From: Jatrophihabitans sp.
GTDB taxonomy: Bacteria; Actinomycetota; Actinomycetes; Mycobacteriales; Jatrophihabitantaceae
Direction: 5' to 3'
DNA: 5,298 bases
Assembly (NCBI GenBank): GCA_004299665.1
Contig: SCQZ01000347.1
Location: 1 to 5,298 of the forward strand
The notes beneath the pieces are model-generated. The model was not told the DNA's origin and made no database searches. It saw nothing but the letters and a program-made list of their open reading frames with translations. The first letter of the stretch is position 1, and each line of letters begins with the position of its first letter. Both the position numbers and the translations under genes were made by a program. Of this stretch, positions 1 to 5,298 are shown piece by piece.

Positions 1-226
1 CGTCGGCGGCGCGCAGGTGCGCCGCCTCCAGCGCGCGGCGGATCGTCGGGATCATCGCCTCCAGGTGCGCGCGGCTGGCGACCTCGGGCACCACGCCCCC
101 GAAACGGGCGTGCTCGTCGACGCTGCTGGCCAGCGACGCCCCGAGCAGCGTGGTGCCTCGCACGATCCCGACACCGGTCTCGTCGCAGGAGGTCTCGATC
201 CCGAGGACGACCGGCTCGTCAGACAT
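1..226 (-). CDS. tsaD: TsaD, tRNA N6-threonylcarbamoyladenosine transferase subunit (5' part only)
   Basis: TsaD is the catalytic subunit that moves the threonylcarbamoyl group from threonylcarbamoyl-AMP to A37 of ANN-decoding tRNAs, working with TsaB and TsaE in the cytoplasm. Only the N-terminal 75 codons are present, against about 340 for the family; the rest lies beyond the left edge, including the region that should carry the metal-binding histidines. What is visible is diagnostic: VLGIETSCDETGVGIV (residues 7-22) is the first phosphate-binding strand of the ASKHA fold, and H39-A-R-F-G-G-V-V-P-E-V-A-S-R-A-H54 is the conserved family block. The ATG at 226 is preceded by GAGG four bases upstream and overlaps the rimI stop by 8 nt (ATGTCTGA), so translation is probably coupled to rimI. 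No frameshift or stop is seen in the visible part. The identification is secure; completeness cannot be judged. Confidence 0.95.
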   Translation of the reverse strand, partial: MSDEPVVLGIETSCDETGVGIVRGTTLLGASLASSVDEHARFGGVVPEVASRAHLEAMIPTIRRALEAAHLRAAD

Positions 227-671
227 CGCGCCTCATCACCACGGCGTCGACGCGCCCGCGGTCGTAGTAACCCTTGCGCACCGCGATCTCGGTGAACCCC
301 GCCGCGGCGTACAGCGCGCGGGCGGCGTCGTTGTCGACCCGCACCTCCAGGAACACCTCGCTCGCGCGGCGGTCCCGCGCGTGCTGCAACAGATCGGCCA
401 CGAGTGTCCTGGCGACGCCGCGGCGCCGGTACTGCGGAACCGTGCCGACGGTGAGGATCTGCGCGGTCTCGCCGATCACCATCACACCGGCCCAGCCCAA
501 CATCGCGCCGGCGCCGTCGACGGCCGCGACATAGTGCCGCAGTTCGGTGTCCGCGATCTCCTGGCGGTAGGCGTTCGCCGACCAGGCCTCGGTTCCGAAC
601 ATCTCGCGCTCGTGAGGCATCAGCGCGTCGACGTGCGCGGCGGTCATCGCCACGATGCTGACGGTCATCAC
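219..671 (-). CDS. rimI: RimI-type ribosomal protein/N-terminal alanine acetyltransferase (GNAT)
   Basis: This is a complete 150-residue GNAT acetyltransferase of the RimI type. RimI of enterobacteria acetylates the N-terminal alanine of ribosomal protein S18; actinobacterial homologues are thought to have broader targets. The acetyl-CoA pyrophosphate loop is Q80-Y-R-R-R-G-V-A87 inside motif A (about 73-92). The segment FLEVRVDNDAARALY (107-121) aligns with E. coli RimI so that E109 and Y121 match the proposed catalytic Glu103 and Tyr115, with the same spacing of 12. AGFTEIAVRKGYY (124-136) is the usual C-terminal signature. The start is either GTG at 671, giving a 4-nt GTGA overlap with tsaB, or ATG at 668, giving a 1-nt TGATG overlap. 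No clear Shine-Dalgarno sequence is visible, so it probably depends on coupling to tsaB. The position between tsaB and tsaD is typical of Actinomycetota and supports the name over a generic GNAT. Confidence 0.93.
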   Translation of the reverse strand: MMTVSIVAMTAAHVDALMPHEREMFGTEAWSANAYRQEIADTELRHYVAAVDGAGAMLGWAGVMVIGETAQILTVGTVPQYRRRGVARTLVADLLQHARDRRASEVFLEVRVDNDAARALYAAAGFTEIAVRKGYYDRGRVDAVVMRRDV

Positions 672-1345
672 GGTGTGACCGGCTTGGGCGCCCCGGGTGC
701 GACCGCGTCGGGATGCCGCAGGTACAGCGGGGCGAGTGTCTCGGACGGGGCGTGGGCGCGGATGCGGCCCGCGGCGAGCGCCACCAGCGCCGCGGGTGCG
801 GGGGAGTCGTCGACGTCGAGCCGCGGCAGGCCGAGGTCGTAGAGGCCGGCTCCTGCGCCGGCCGCCGCGACGACCCCGCCGAGCGGCAGGTCCGCGGGGC
901 GGCAGACGTCCGGGCCGTGGATCCGGTGGCCGGCCCGGTCGTAGCGGGCCCAGTACAGTTCCTTGCGCCGCGCGTCGGCGACGACGACGAGATCGCCCTC
1001 CGGAACCGGGTCACCGTGGTGCGCAGCCGCGTGGGCTATCGCGTCGAGGGAGCACACACCGTACGTCGGGATGCCGAGCGTCTCGGCCATCATCGCGGCC
1101 GTCACCAGACCCACCCGCAGCCCCGTGTACGGGCCCGGCCCGGTGCCCGCGACGATCGCGGACAGCTCACCCGGCCCGATGCCCAGGTCCGCCAGGCACG
1201 CGGCGATGCCCGGGGCCAGCAGCTCGCCGTGCCCGCGCGCGTTGATCCGGACATGGCCCGCCCGCTCACCGATCAGGTGGTCGTCCACCTCGACGATCCC
1301 GGCGGTGACCGCCGCCGAGGAGGTGTCGAGAGCGAGGACGAGCAC
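668..1345 (-). CDS. tsaB: TsaB, tRNA threonylcarbamoyladenosine biosynthesis protein
   Basis: TsaB is the non-catalytic ASKHA-fold paralogue of TsaD. It forms the TsaB-TsaD dimer that, with TsaE, makes t6A at tRNA position 37. The 225-residue protein has the usual family length. It begins MLVLALDTSSAAVTAGIV, the characteristic first hairpin, and carries G67-T-G-P-G-P-Y-T-G-L-R77, matching the family's GTGPGSFTGLR block. Further family features are DARRKELYWARY (124-135) and the C-terminal LAPLYLRHPDA (204-214). The start codon is GTG at 1345; a weak AGG lies 10 nt upstream, and no better in-frame start gives the family N-terminus. It begins 31 nt after the tsaE stop, the only non-overlapping junction inside the t6A group. 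Its stop overlaps the rimI start. Known mycobacterial clusters have the same order. Nothing appears damaged. Confidence 0.95.
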   Translation of the reverse strand: MLVLALDTSSAAVTAGIVEVDDHLIGERAGHVRINARGHGELLAPGIAACLADLGIGPGELSAIVAGTGPGPYTGLRVGLVTAAMMAETLGIPTYGVCSLDAIAHAAAHHGDPVPEGDLVVVADARRKELYWARYDRAGHRIHGPDVCRPADLPLGGVVAAAGAGAGLYDLGLPRLDVDDSPAPAALVALAAGRIRAHAPSETLAPLYLRHPDAVAPGAPKPVTP

Positions 1346-1376
1346 GGGAGCCGAGCCTACTTGGCCGCCTGCCGCG

Positions 1377-1901
1377 TCAGCGCAGGGACGCGACGCGCTC
1401 GGCCCAGTCGCCGCCGTGCGGGAAGAGCCGGACGTACCGTTCCTCGCCCACCTCGGCGCGGTCGATCGCGATCTCCAGGTGCGCGTCGGACAGTTGCTCG
1501 ACCAGCCCCGCGCCCCACTCGACGGCGGTGACCGCGTCGGCGGCGTCCACGTCCAGGTCCAGGTCGTCCACCTCGGCCATCGAGCGCAGCCGGTACGCGT
1601 CCACGTGCACGAGCGGCAGCGGCCCCCGGTGCACCCGCGCGATCACGAACGTCGGCGAGACGACCGTGCCGCCGACACCGAGGCCGGCGCCGATGCCCTG
1701 CACCAGCGCGGTCTTGCCCGCCCCGAGCGGACCGGTGAGCACGAGCAGGTCCCCGGCCCGCAGGACCGCCGCCAGCCGCCGGCCCAGCTCGAACGTGTCG
1801 GACGCCTGGGGCAGCACGAAGTCCGGGCCGGACAGCGCCTCGCGCTGCTGCGGGGTCAGCGGGATCCGGGGCCCCATCGGCCGGCCCGGGCCGTGGTGCA
1901 T
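1377..1901 (-). CDS. tsaE: TsaE, ATPase of the tRNA t6A-modification complex
   Basis: TsaE is the small P-loop ATPase that binds the TsaB-TsaD dimer and is needed for repeated cycles of t6A synthesis. The protein has 174 residues. Visible motifs are Walker A G57-P-L-G-A-G-K-T64, SPTF (82-85), HVDAYRL (99-105) and VEWG (127-130), all in family order and spacing. The ATG at 1901 overlaps the alr stop by one base (TGATG), the arrangement expected for termination-reinitiation, and I chose it for that reason; GGG lies about 10 nt upstream. This start gives roughly 25 extra residues, proline- and glycine-containing, before the family core begins near FVLPQASDTFELG. An internal ATG at 1877 (residue 9) would shorten this slightly. 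The same reading frame stays open far upstream on the minus strand, but that is a shadow of alr and not part of this protein. Confidence 0.95.
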   Translation of the reverse strand: MHHGPGRPMGPRIPLTPQQREALSGPDFVLPQASDTFELGRRLAAVLRAGDLLVLTGPLGAGKTALVQGIGAGLGVGGTVVSPTFVIARVHRGPLPLVHVDAYRLRSMAEVDDLDLDVDAADAVTAVEWGAGLVEQLSDAHLEIAIDRAEVGEERYVRLFPHGGDWAERVASLR

Positions 1902-3013
1902 CACAGCTGCCCGACGTACGTCCGCGGCACCCGCGGACCGACGCGCGTGACGATCTCGTAGTGGATCGTGCCCACGGCCTCGGCCCAGTCCTGCGCCGTG
2001 GGTTCGCCGTGAGAACCCGGTCCGAACAGCGTGACGGCGTCGCCGGAGACGACGGGCAGGTCGCCGACGTCGACGACGAACTGGTCCATGCACACCCGCC
2101 CGCTGATCGTGAAGCGCGACCCGTTGATCATGACCGGCCCGGCGTTCGTCGCCCGGCGCGGGATGCCGTCGGCGTAGCCGAGCGGGACGAGCGCCAGGGT
2201 CGTCTCGCGACCGGTGGTGTAGGTGTGCCCGTAGGAGACGCCCGCGCCGCCCGGCACCCGTTTCACCCCGGCCACCGCGGCCCGCAGCGTCATCGCCGGC
2301 CGCAGGCCGAAGTCCTGGCGGCCCGGCATCGGGCTCAGGCCGTAGACCGCGATGCCCGGCCGGACCAGGTCGAAGTGCGCCTCGGGCAGGGTCAAGGTGG
2401 CCGCGGAGTTCGCCAGGTGCCGGACCTGCGGCGTGATGCCCGCCCGCGCGGCGACGTCCAGCGCCTCGCGGAACGCGGCGATCTGGCGCCCGATGGTCGG
2501 GTGCCCTGGCTCGTCGGCGTACGCGAAGTGACTCCAGATGCCGACGACCTCGACCTCCCGGGCGGCCTGCGCACTGGCCGCGGCGGCGACGAGGGCGGGC
2601 CAGTCCGCCGCCGTCGCGCCGTTGCGCGACAGCCCGGTATCGATCTTCAGATGGATGCGGGCCGTGTCCGAGGCCGCCAGCCGCACCGTCTCCAACTGCC
2701 AGTTGTTGCTGACCGACACGTCGATGCCCGCCCGCAGCGCGCTGCGGACCGTCTCCGACTCGCCCGGGGTCCACAGCCACCCGAGCACGTGCTCGGTGAA
2801 GCCGGCCTCCCGCAGCACGATCGCCTCGTCGAGGGTCGCCGTGCCGAACCACGTAGCCCCGCCGGCACGGGCCGCCTGCGCGGCGCCGATCAACCCGTGC
2901 CCGTACCCGTCGGCCTTGACGACGGCCATCACCTCCGCGACGGTGCCCGCCTTGAGGGTCGCGACGTTGTCCCGGATCGCGGTGACGTCGACGGCGGCCT
3001 CGGTGCGCAGCAC
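1901..3013 (-). CDS. alr: Alanine racemase (PLP-dependent)
   Basis: Alr interconverts L- and D-alanine in the cytoplasm and supplies D-alanine for peptidoglycan precursors. The protein has 370 residues, the normal length for the family. AVVKADGYGHG (30-40) holds K33, the lysine that binds pyridoxal phosphate in the N-terminal TIM barrel. DTGLSRNG (125-132) holds R130, equivalent to Geobacillus Arg136, and RPGIAVYGL (218-226) holds R218, equivalent to Arg219. GVSYGHTY (258-265) holds Y261, the second catalytic base (Tyr265 in Geobacillus), and RVCMDQ (306-311) is the C-terminal substrate-pocket signature. All key residues are present. The GTG start at 3013 was chosen because GGGAG lies 9 nt upstream and the product begins right at the family N-terminus (LRTEAAVDVTAIRDNV). 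It lies 26 nt after the lipase stop and overlaps tsaE by one base, consistent with co-transcription. Confidence 0.97.
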   Translation of the reverse strand: MLRTEAAVDVTAIRDNVATLKAGTVAEVMAVVKADGYGHGLIGAAQAARAGGATWFGTATLDEAIVLREAGFTEHVLGWLWTPGESETVRSALRAGIDVSVSNNWQLETVRLAASDTARIHLKIDTGLSRNGATAADWPALVAAAASAQAAREVEVVGIWSHFAYADEPGHPTIGRQIAAFREALDVAARAGITPQVRHLANSAATLTLPEAHFDLVRPGIAVYGLSPMPGRQDFGLRPAMTLRAAVAGVKRVPGGAGVSYGHTYTTGRETTLALVPLGYADGIPRRATNAGPVMINGSRFTISGRVCMDQFVVDVGDLPVVSGDAVTLFGPGSHGEPTAQDWAEAVGTIHYEIVTRVGPRVPRTYVGQL

Positions 3014-3022
3014 ACCGCCAGT

Positions 3023-3027
3023 CTCCC
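3023..3027 (-). promoter_or_regulatory. Ribosome binding site of alr
   Basis: GGGAG on the minus strand, 9 nt before the GTG at 3013. It decides the start of alr, because the same frame stays open upstream through the lipase gene and contains other possible starts that have no comparable site and would add residues not found in alanine racemases. Confidence 0.6.
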
Positions 3028-3039
3028 AGACGGCCGGCC

Positions 3040-4002
3040 TCAGGTGCCCACGAACGGCAGCACCGGCCGACAGGGAACGGGCCGCGGATGCGCCGGGTCG
3101 AGCGCGTTGAGCACCAGCGCCGCAGCCACCGGGTCGGCGGCGATCTCGAAGTGCTCGCTGAGGTCCAGCGGGCAGTGGTCCTGCACGACCTCGTTGGTCA
3201 TGCCGGCCTGGATGCCGCTGGTGTAGGGCTGCACCAACTCGTCGTAGCGGGTGACGATGTTGGTGTACGCGATGCCCGGCACCGCGGGTGTGCCGCCGGA
3301 CCGCACCGCCGTCATGAACGGCGATCCGGACAGGAACTGCGCGCACGAGCCGCACACCGGCGCCAGCAGGGTGAACGTCGCCGGGGTCACCCCGAACGGC
3401 GTCCCGAGCGCCGCCAGGGTGGCCAGGCCGAGCGGGCTGGTGCCGTGCCAGAGCGGCGCCAGGGAGACGTACGCGTGGATGTACCGGGCGCCACCGAGGA
3501 ACTTGGCGTAGTAGTCGGGCATCACGGTGCCCTCGGAGTGCCCGACGATGTCGACCTGCGACGCGCCGGTGGCTGCGAGCACCTTCGCGACGAACGCGTG
3601 CAGTTGCCGCGCGCTCTGCTGCATCGGCACCAGGCCGCCGAACGCCTCGTCGTACGGGGCGGGCAGCAGCGGCGACCGGCCGTAGGTGAGCGCGTAGACG
3701 CAGTAGCCGTTGTTCGCGAGCAGCGGGGCGTAGGTCTGCCAGTTGGTCGTCTTGTCGCCGGTGAGCCCGTGGACGAGCACCACCGGGCGCGGGTGGGCCG
3801 CGCCGGGCCGGCAGTTCCAGTCGTTCGCGCCGGGCGGGTCGGCCGTGAAGTTCACACCCGCGACGACGGCAGACGGCAGGAAGTCATACGGCACCGGGTA
3901 CTGCGGCGCGGCCCCCGCGGGGCTGGTCGCGAGCGTGAGCGTTGCCACGACGCAGGCCAGTGCGGTGGCCAGGGCGGCGAGGCGCGCGGCGAATCGTCGC
4001 AT
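3040..4002 (-). CDS. Secreted alpha/beta-hydrolase, actinobacterial lipase/esterase family
   Basis: This 320-residue protein has an N-terminal export signal: MRRFAAR, a hydrophobic stretch at about 8-25, and a probable cleavage site near AGAA-PQ (about 32). The mature part is an alpha/beta hydrolase of the class 2-like lipase/esterase family common in Rhodococcus, Nocardia and Streptomyces. WNCRP (62-66) and VLVHGLTGD (75-83) carry the oxyanion region; GHSEGT (154-159) holds nucleophile S156; TRYDELV (251-257) suggests acid D254; DLSEHFEIAADP (280-291) suggests base H284. Six cysteines remain after the signal (64, 101, 217, 220, 277, 311), fitting disulfides in an exported enzyme. The substrate is probably an acyl ester; the exact lipid is unknown. 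The ATG at 4002 has AAAGGG 6 nt upstream. It heads the minus-strand run, 26 nt before alr, and diverges from the ltrA-like gene. Polyester hydrolase activity is an alternative I cannot exclude. Confidence 0.88.
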   Translation of the reverse strand: MRRFAARLAALATALACVVATLTLATSPAGAAPQYPVPYDFLPSAVVAGVNFTADPPGANDWNCRPGAAHPRPVVLVHGLTGDKTTNWQTYAPLLANNGYCVYALTYGRSPLLPAPYDEAFGGLVPMQQSARQLHAFVAKVLAATGASQVDIVGHSEGTVMPDYYAKFLGGARYIHAYVSLAPLWHGTSPLGLATLAALGTPFGVTPATFTLLAPVCGSCAQFLSGSPFMTAVRSGGTPAVPGIAYTNIVTRYDELVQPYTSGIQAGMTNEVVQDHCPLDLSEHFEIAADPVAAALVLNALDPAHPRPVPCRPVLPFVGT

Positions 4003-4021
4003 CCGGTGCCCTTTCGGTCGA

Positions 4022-4027
4022 TAGGTT
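4022..4027 (+). promoter_or_regulatory. Candidate -10 hexamer for a leaderless ltrA-like transcript
   Basis: TAGGTT fits the actinobacterial TANNNT -10 pattern. Seven bases lie between its last T (4027) and the GTG at 4035, so transcription could begin at or next to the start codon and give a leaderless mRNA, which is common in this phylum. No recognisable -35 element is seen at the expected distance. The alternative is that AGG at 4023-4025 acts as a weak Shine-Dalgarno sequence 9 nt before the GTG. Confidence 0.35.
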
Positions 4028-4034
4028 CCCTGTC

Positions 4035-5212
4035 GTGGAGTCTGCCCGACCGTTGCCGATCCTGCGCGCCGAAGACGGATCGGTGAGCACCGTCGAACTG
4101 TTCTTCGACCTGGTCTACGTCTTCGCGATCACGCAACTGTCGCACCTGCTGGTCGCCGAGCAGGACTGGCGCGGCGCCCTGTACGCGCTGGTGCTGCTCG
4201 CGATGGTGTGGCAGGTCTGGGTGTACACGACCTGGGCCGCGAACTTCCTGGACCCCGGCCGGATGCCGGTGCGGCTGATGTTGCTGGCGGTGATGCTGGC
4301 CAGCCTGGTACTCGCCGCCGGGCTGGGCCGGGCGTTCTCCGACCGCGGGATGCTGGTGGCAGGCGTCTACGTCGGCGTCCAGGTGGGGCGCGCGCTGTTC
4401 CTGGTCGCCGTCCTCCGTGACGCCCTGCGACGCAACTTCGCGCGAATCCTGTGCTGGTCGGCGCTCAGCGGGGCGGTCGTGATCGTCGGTGCGCTCGCGC
4501 ACGGCTACCCCGGGCCGGCCTGTGGGCGCTCGCGGTGGTGATCGATCTGGCCGCGGCCGGGGCCGGCTTCCGCTTCCCCGGTCTCGGGCGCTCCGCGACG
4601 ACCGAGTGGACGATCAGCGGGGCCCACTTCGCCGAGCGCTGCCAGGGCTTCGTGCTCATCGCGCTGGGTGAGTCGATCGTGGTGACCGGCGCCCGGCTGG
4701 CCGGGCTGGGCTCGCCCTCGGCCGCGGAACTGGCCGCGTTCGCTATCGCGTTCGCCGGGAGCGCGGCGCTGTGGTGGATCTACTTCGACCGCACCGCCGA
4801 GGACAGTTCCCGCCGCATCGAGCAGTCCGGCGATCCCGGCCGCCTCGCCCGCGACGCCTTCCACCGGGTGCATCCGCTGATCGTCGCCGGGATCGTCGTC
4901 AGCGCCGCGGCCGACGAGGTCGTGCTCGCGGACCCGCACCGGCGGGGCTCGCTTACCGTCGGCTGGCTCGCGCTGGGAGGGGTTGCGCTGTACCTGGCGG
5001 GACACGCGGCGTTCAAGGCCGTGGTGTGGCGCGTGGTGGCCTGGCCGCGGTGGGCCGGCGCGGCCGTCGCGCTGCTGCTGCTCCTCGCGGCGCCGCACCT
5101 CGGTGCGCTGACCGTCGCGGTGCTCGCGCTGGTGGTCCTCGTCCTGGTCGCGATGGCCGACGGCCTGCACCGGTTGCGCGACGCTAACCCCGGATATTCA
5201 AGTCCGTGCTGA
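4035..5212 (+). pseudogene. Low temperature requirement A (LtrA) family membrane protein, frameshifted
   Basis: LtrA-family proteins are polytopic membrane proteins, first named for a Listeria gene needed for growth in the cold; their biochemical role is unknown. The reading frame from GTG 4035 runs only to a stop at 4541 (168 residues), and the rest of the family sequence continues one frame over to the stop at 5212. Restoring one C in the run 4508-4511 gives a continuous 392-residue protein of normal length. It carries ELFFDLVYVFA (21-31), HFAERCQGFVLIALGES (198-214) and HPLIVAGIVVSAAADEVV (280-297), all typical of the family, and about 10-12 hydrophobic segments spread over residues 22-375. 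A second in-frame GTG at 4083 would start just before the first motif and is a less likely start. The final residues (NPGYSSPC) fall where base composition changes. The break may be a sequencing error, a recent mutation, or, less likely, a recoding site. Family assignment is strong. Confidence 0.88.
4508..4511 (+). other. Frameshift site in the ltrA-like gene (C4 run)
   Basis: Four C follow TA, then GGG. With four C the frame reads GALAHGYPGPACGRSRW and stops at 4541. With five C it reads GALAHGYPRAGLWALAVV and joins the downstream frame without losing or gaining other residues. The shift equals loss of one base. A one-base backward slip of the CCC-bound tRNA would give the same product. Confidence 0.75.
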
Positions 5213-5233
5213 AGATGATGTCGCTTCAGCGTG
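5205..5233 (+). terminator. Hairpin overlapping the ltrA-like stop codon, possible weak terminator
   Basis: GCTGAAG (5208-5214) pairs perfectly with CTTCAGC (5224-5230) around a 9-nt loop. Two wobble pairs and one C-G pair extend the stem to 5205-5233 in RNA. It starts inside the last codons of the ltrA-like gene. The sequence after it is moderately T-rich but has no clean U-run, so intrinsic termination is only a possibility. Confidence 0.3.
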
Positions 5234-5277
5234 TTGATCTTGCTGGTGGTTCGGGCTGTGGTGGGCGTGTCTGCTCG

Positions 5278-5296
5278 CCCGGCCGCGGCTGCCGGG
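5278..5296. repeat. Short GC-rich inverted repeat at the right edge
   Basis: CCCGGC (5278-5283) and GCCGGG (5291-5296) are perfect inverted copies with a 7-nt spacer. Such short repeats arise easily by chance in DNA this GC-rich, and the window ends two bases later, so no role can be assigned. Confidence 0.25.
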
Positions 5297-5298
5297 TC

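Noticed and set aside
52..1014. A 320-codon minus-strand open frame across tsaB, rimI and tsaD
   Set aside because: It is a shadow frame. All three real genes lie in other frames with complete motif sets.
1904..2852. Upstream continuation of the tsaE frame, giving an apparent 491-residue protein
   Set aside because: It lies within alr in another frame and reads as low-complexity Arg/Gly sequence. The family protein begins at the coupled ATG 1901.
3032..3039. GGCCGGCC palindrome between the lipase gene and alr as a terminator
   Set aside because: It is only 8 bp with no loop and no following U-run, and such palindromes are common by chance in DNA this GC-rich.
1961..3226. A long plus-strand open frame of 421 codons opposite alr and the end of the lipase gene
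   Set aside because: It is antisense to a clear alanine racemase. Its product is rich in Arg, Gly, Pro and Asp with no motif, as expected from the mirror of GC-biased codons.
3014..3355. Upstream extension of the alr frame into the lipase gene
   Set aside because: The extension has no racemase features, overlaps the lipase coding region, and the GTG at 3013 has a good ribosome binding site and gives the family N-terminus.
3940..3970. Cysteine in the lipase signal sequence (C17, in TALAC) as a lipoprotein lipobox
   Set aside because: The -3 residue is Ala instead of Leu/Val/Ile, and hydrophobic sequence continues well beyond it to a better signal peptidase I site near residue 32.
3088..4086. 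A 332-codon plus-strand open frame opposite the lipase gene
   Set aside because: It is an Arg/Val/Gly-rich antisense shadow of a gene with a signal peptide and a complete catalytic triad.
4451..5212. Second half of the ltrA-like gene as an independent gene starting at GTG 4451
   Set aside because: The first about 20 residues from that start are out of frame with the family sequence, and the start overlaps the first half by 91 nt. A frameshift explains both halves better.

Overview
The window is very GC-rich (roughly 70% or more by eye, with G/C in almost every third codon position) and carries the alr-tsaE-tsaB-rimI-tsaD gene order known from high-GC Actinomycetota such as mycobacteria. I infer an actinobacterial chromosome. 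The genus cannot be fixed from the sequence alone.

From position 4002 down to 1, six genes run on the minus strand, close together or overlapping: a secreted alpha/beta-hydrolase lipase or esterase (3040-4002), alanine racemase alr (1901-3013), tsaE (1377-1901), tsaB (668-1345), rimI (219-671) and the first 75 codons of tsaD (1-226, cut by the window edge). Gaps are 26 and 31 nt. The alr/tsaE, tsaB/rimI and rimI/tsaD junctions overlap by 1, 1 or 4, and 8 nt. This looks like one transcription unit. TsaB, TsaD and TsaE make the N6-threonylcarbamoyl modification (t6A) on tRNAs that read ANN codons; their partner TsaC is not in the window. RimI-type enzymes acetylate protein N-termini, and Alr supplies D-alanine for peptidoglycan. 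The unit is therefore essential housekeeping, headed by an exported hydrolase that is less expected there.

On the plus strand, diverging from the lipase across only 32 nt, lies a gene for a low temperature requirement A (LtrA) family membrane protein (4035-5212). It is broken by a one-base frameshift at a run of four C (4508-4511). Restoring one C gives a continuous 392-residue protein with the family's hallmark motifs. A TANNNT -10-like hexamer sits 7 nt before its GTG codon, which suggests a leaderless transcript.

From about 5186 to the right edge the composition changes to less GC and more T. A hairpin overlaps the LtrA stop codon, and a second small inverted repeat touches the edge. This tail may be a terminator region, the start of another gene, or the edge of an inserted element; the window is too short to decide. 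I see no RNA genes, CRISPR arrays or complete mobile elements, and no convincing new multi-gene system.
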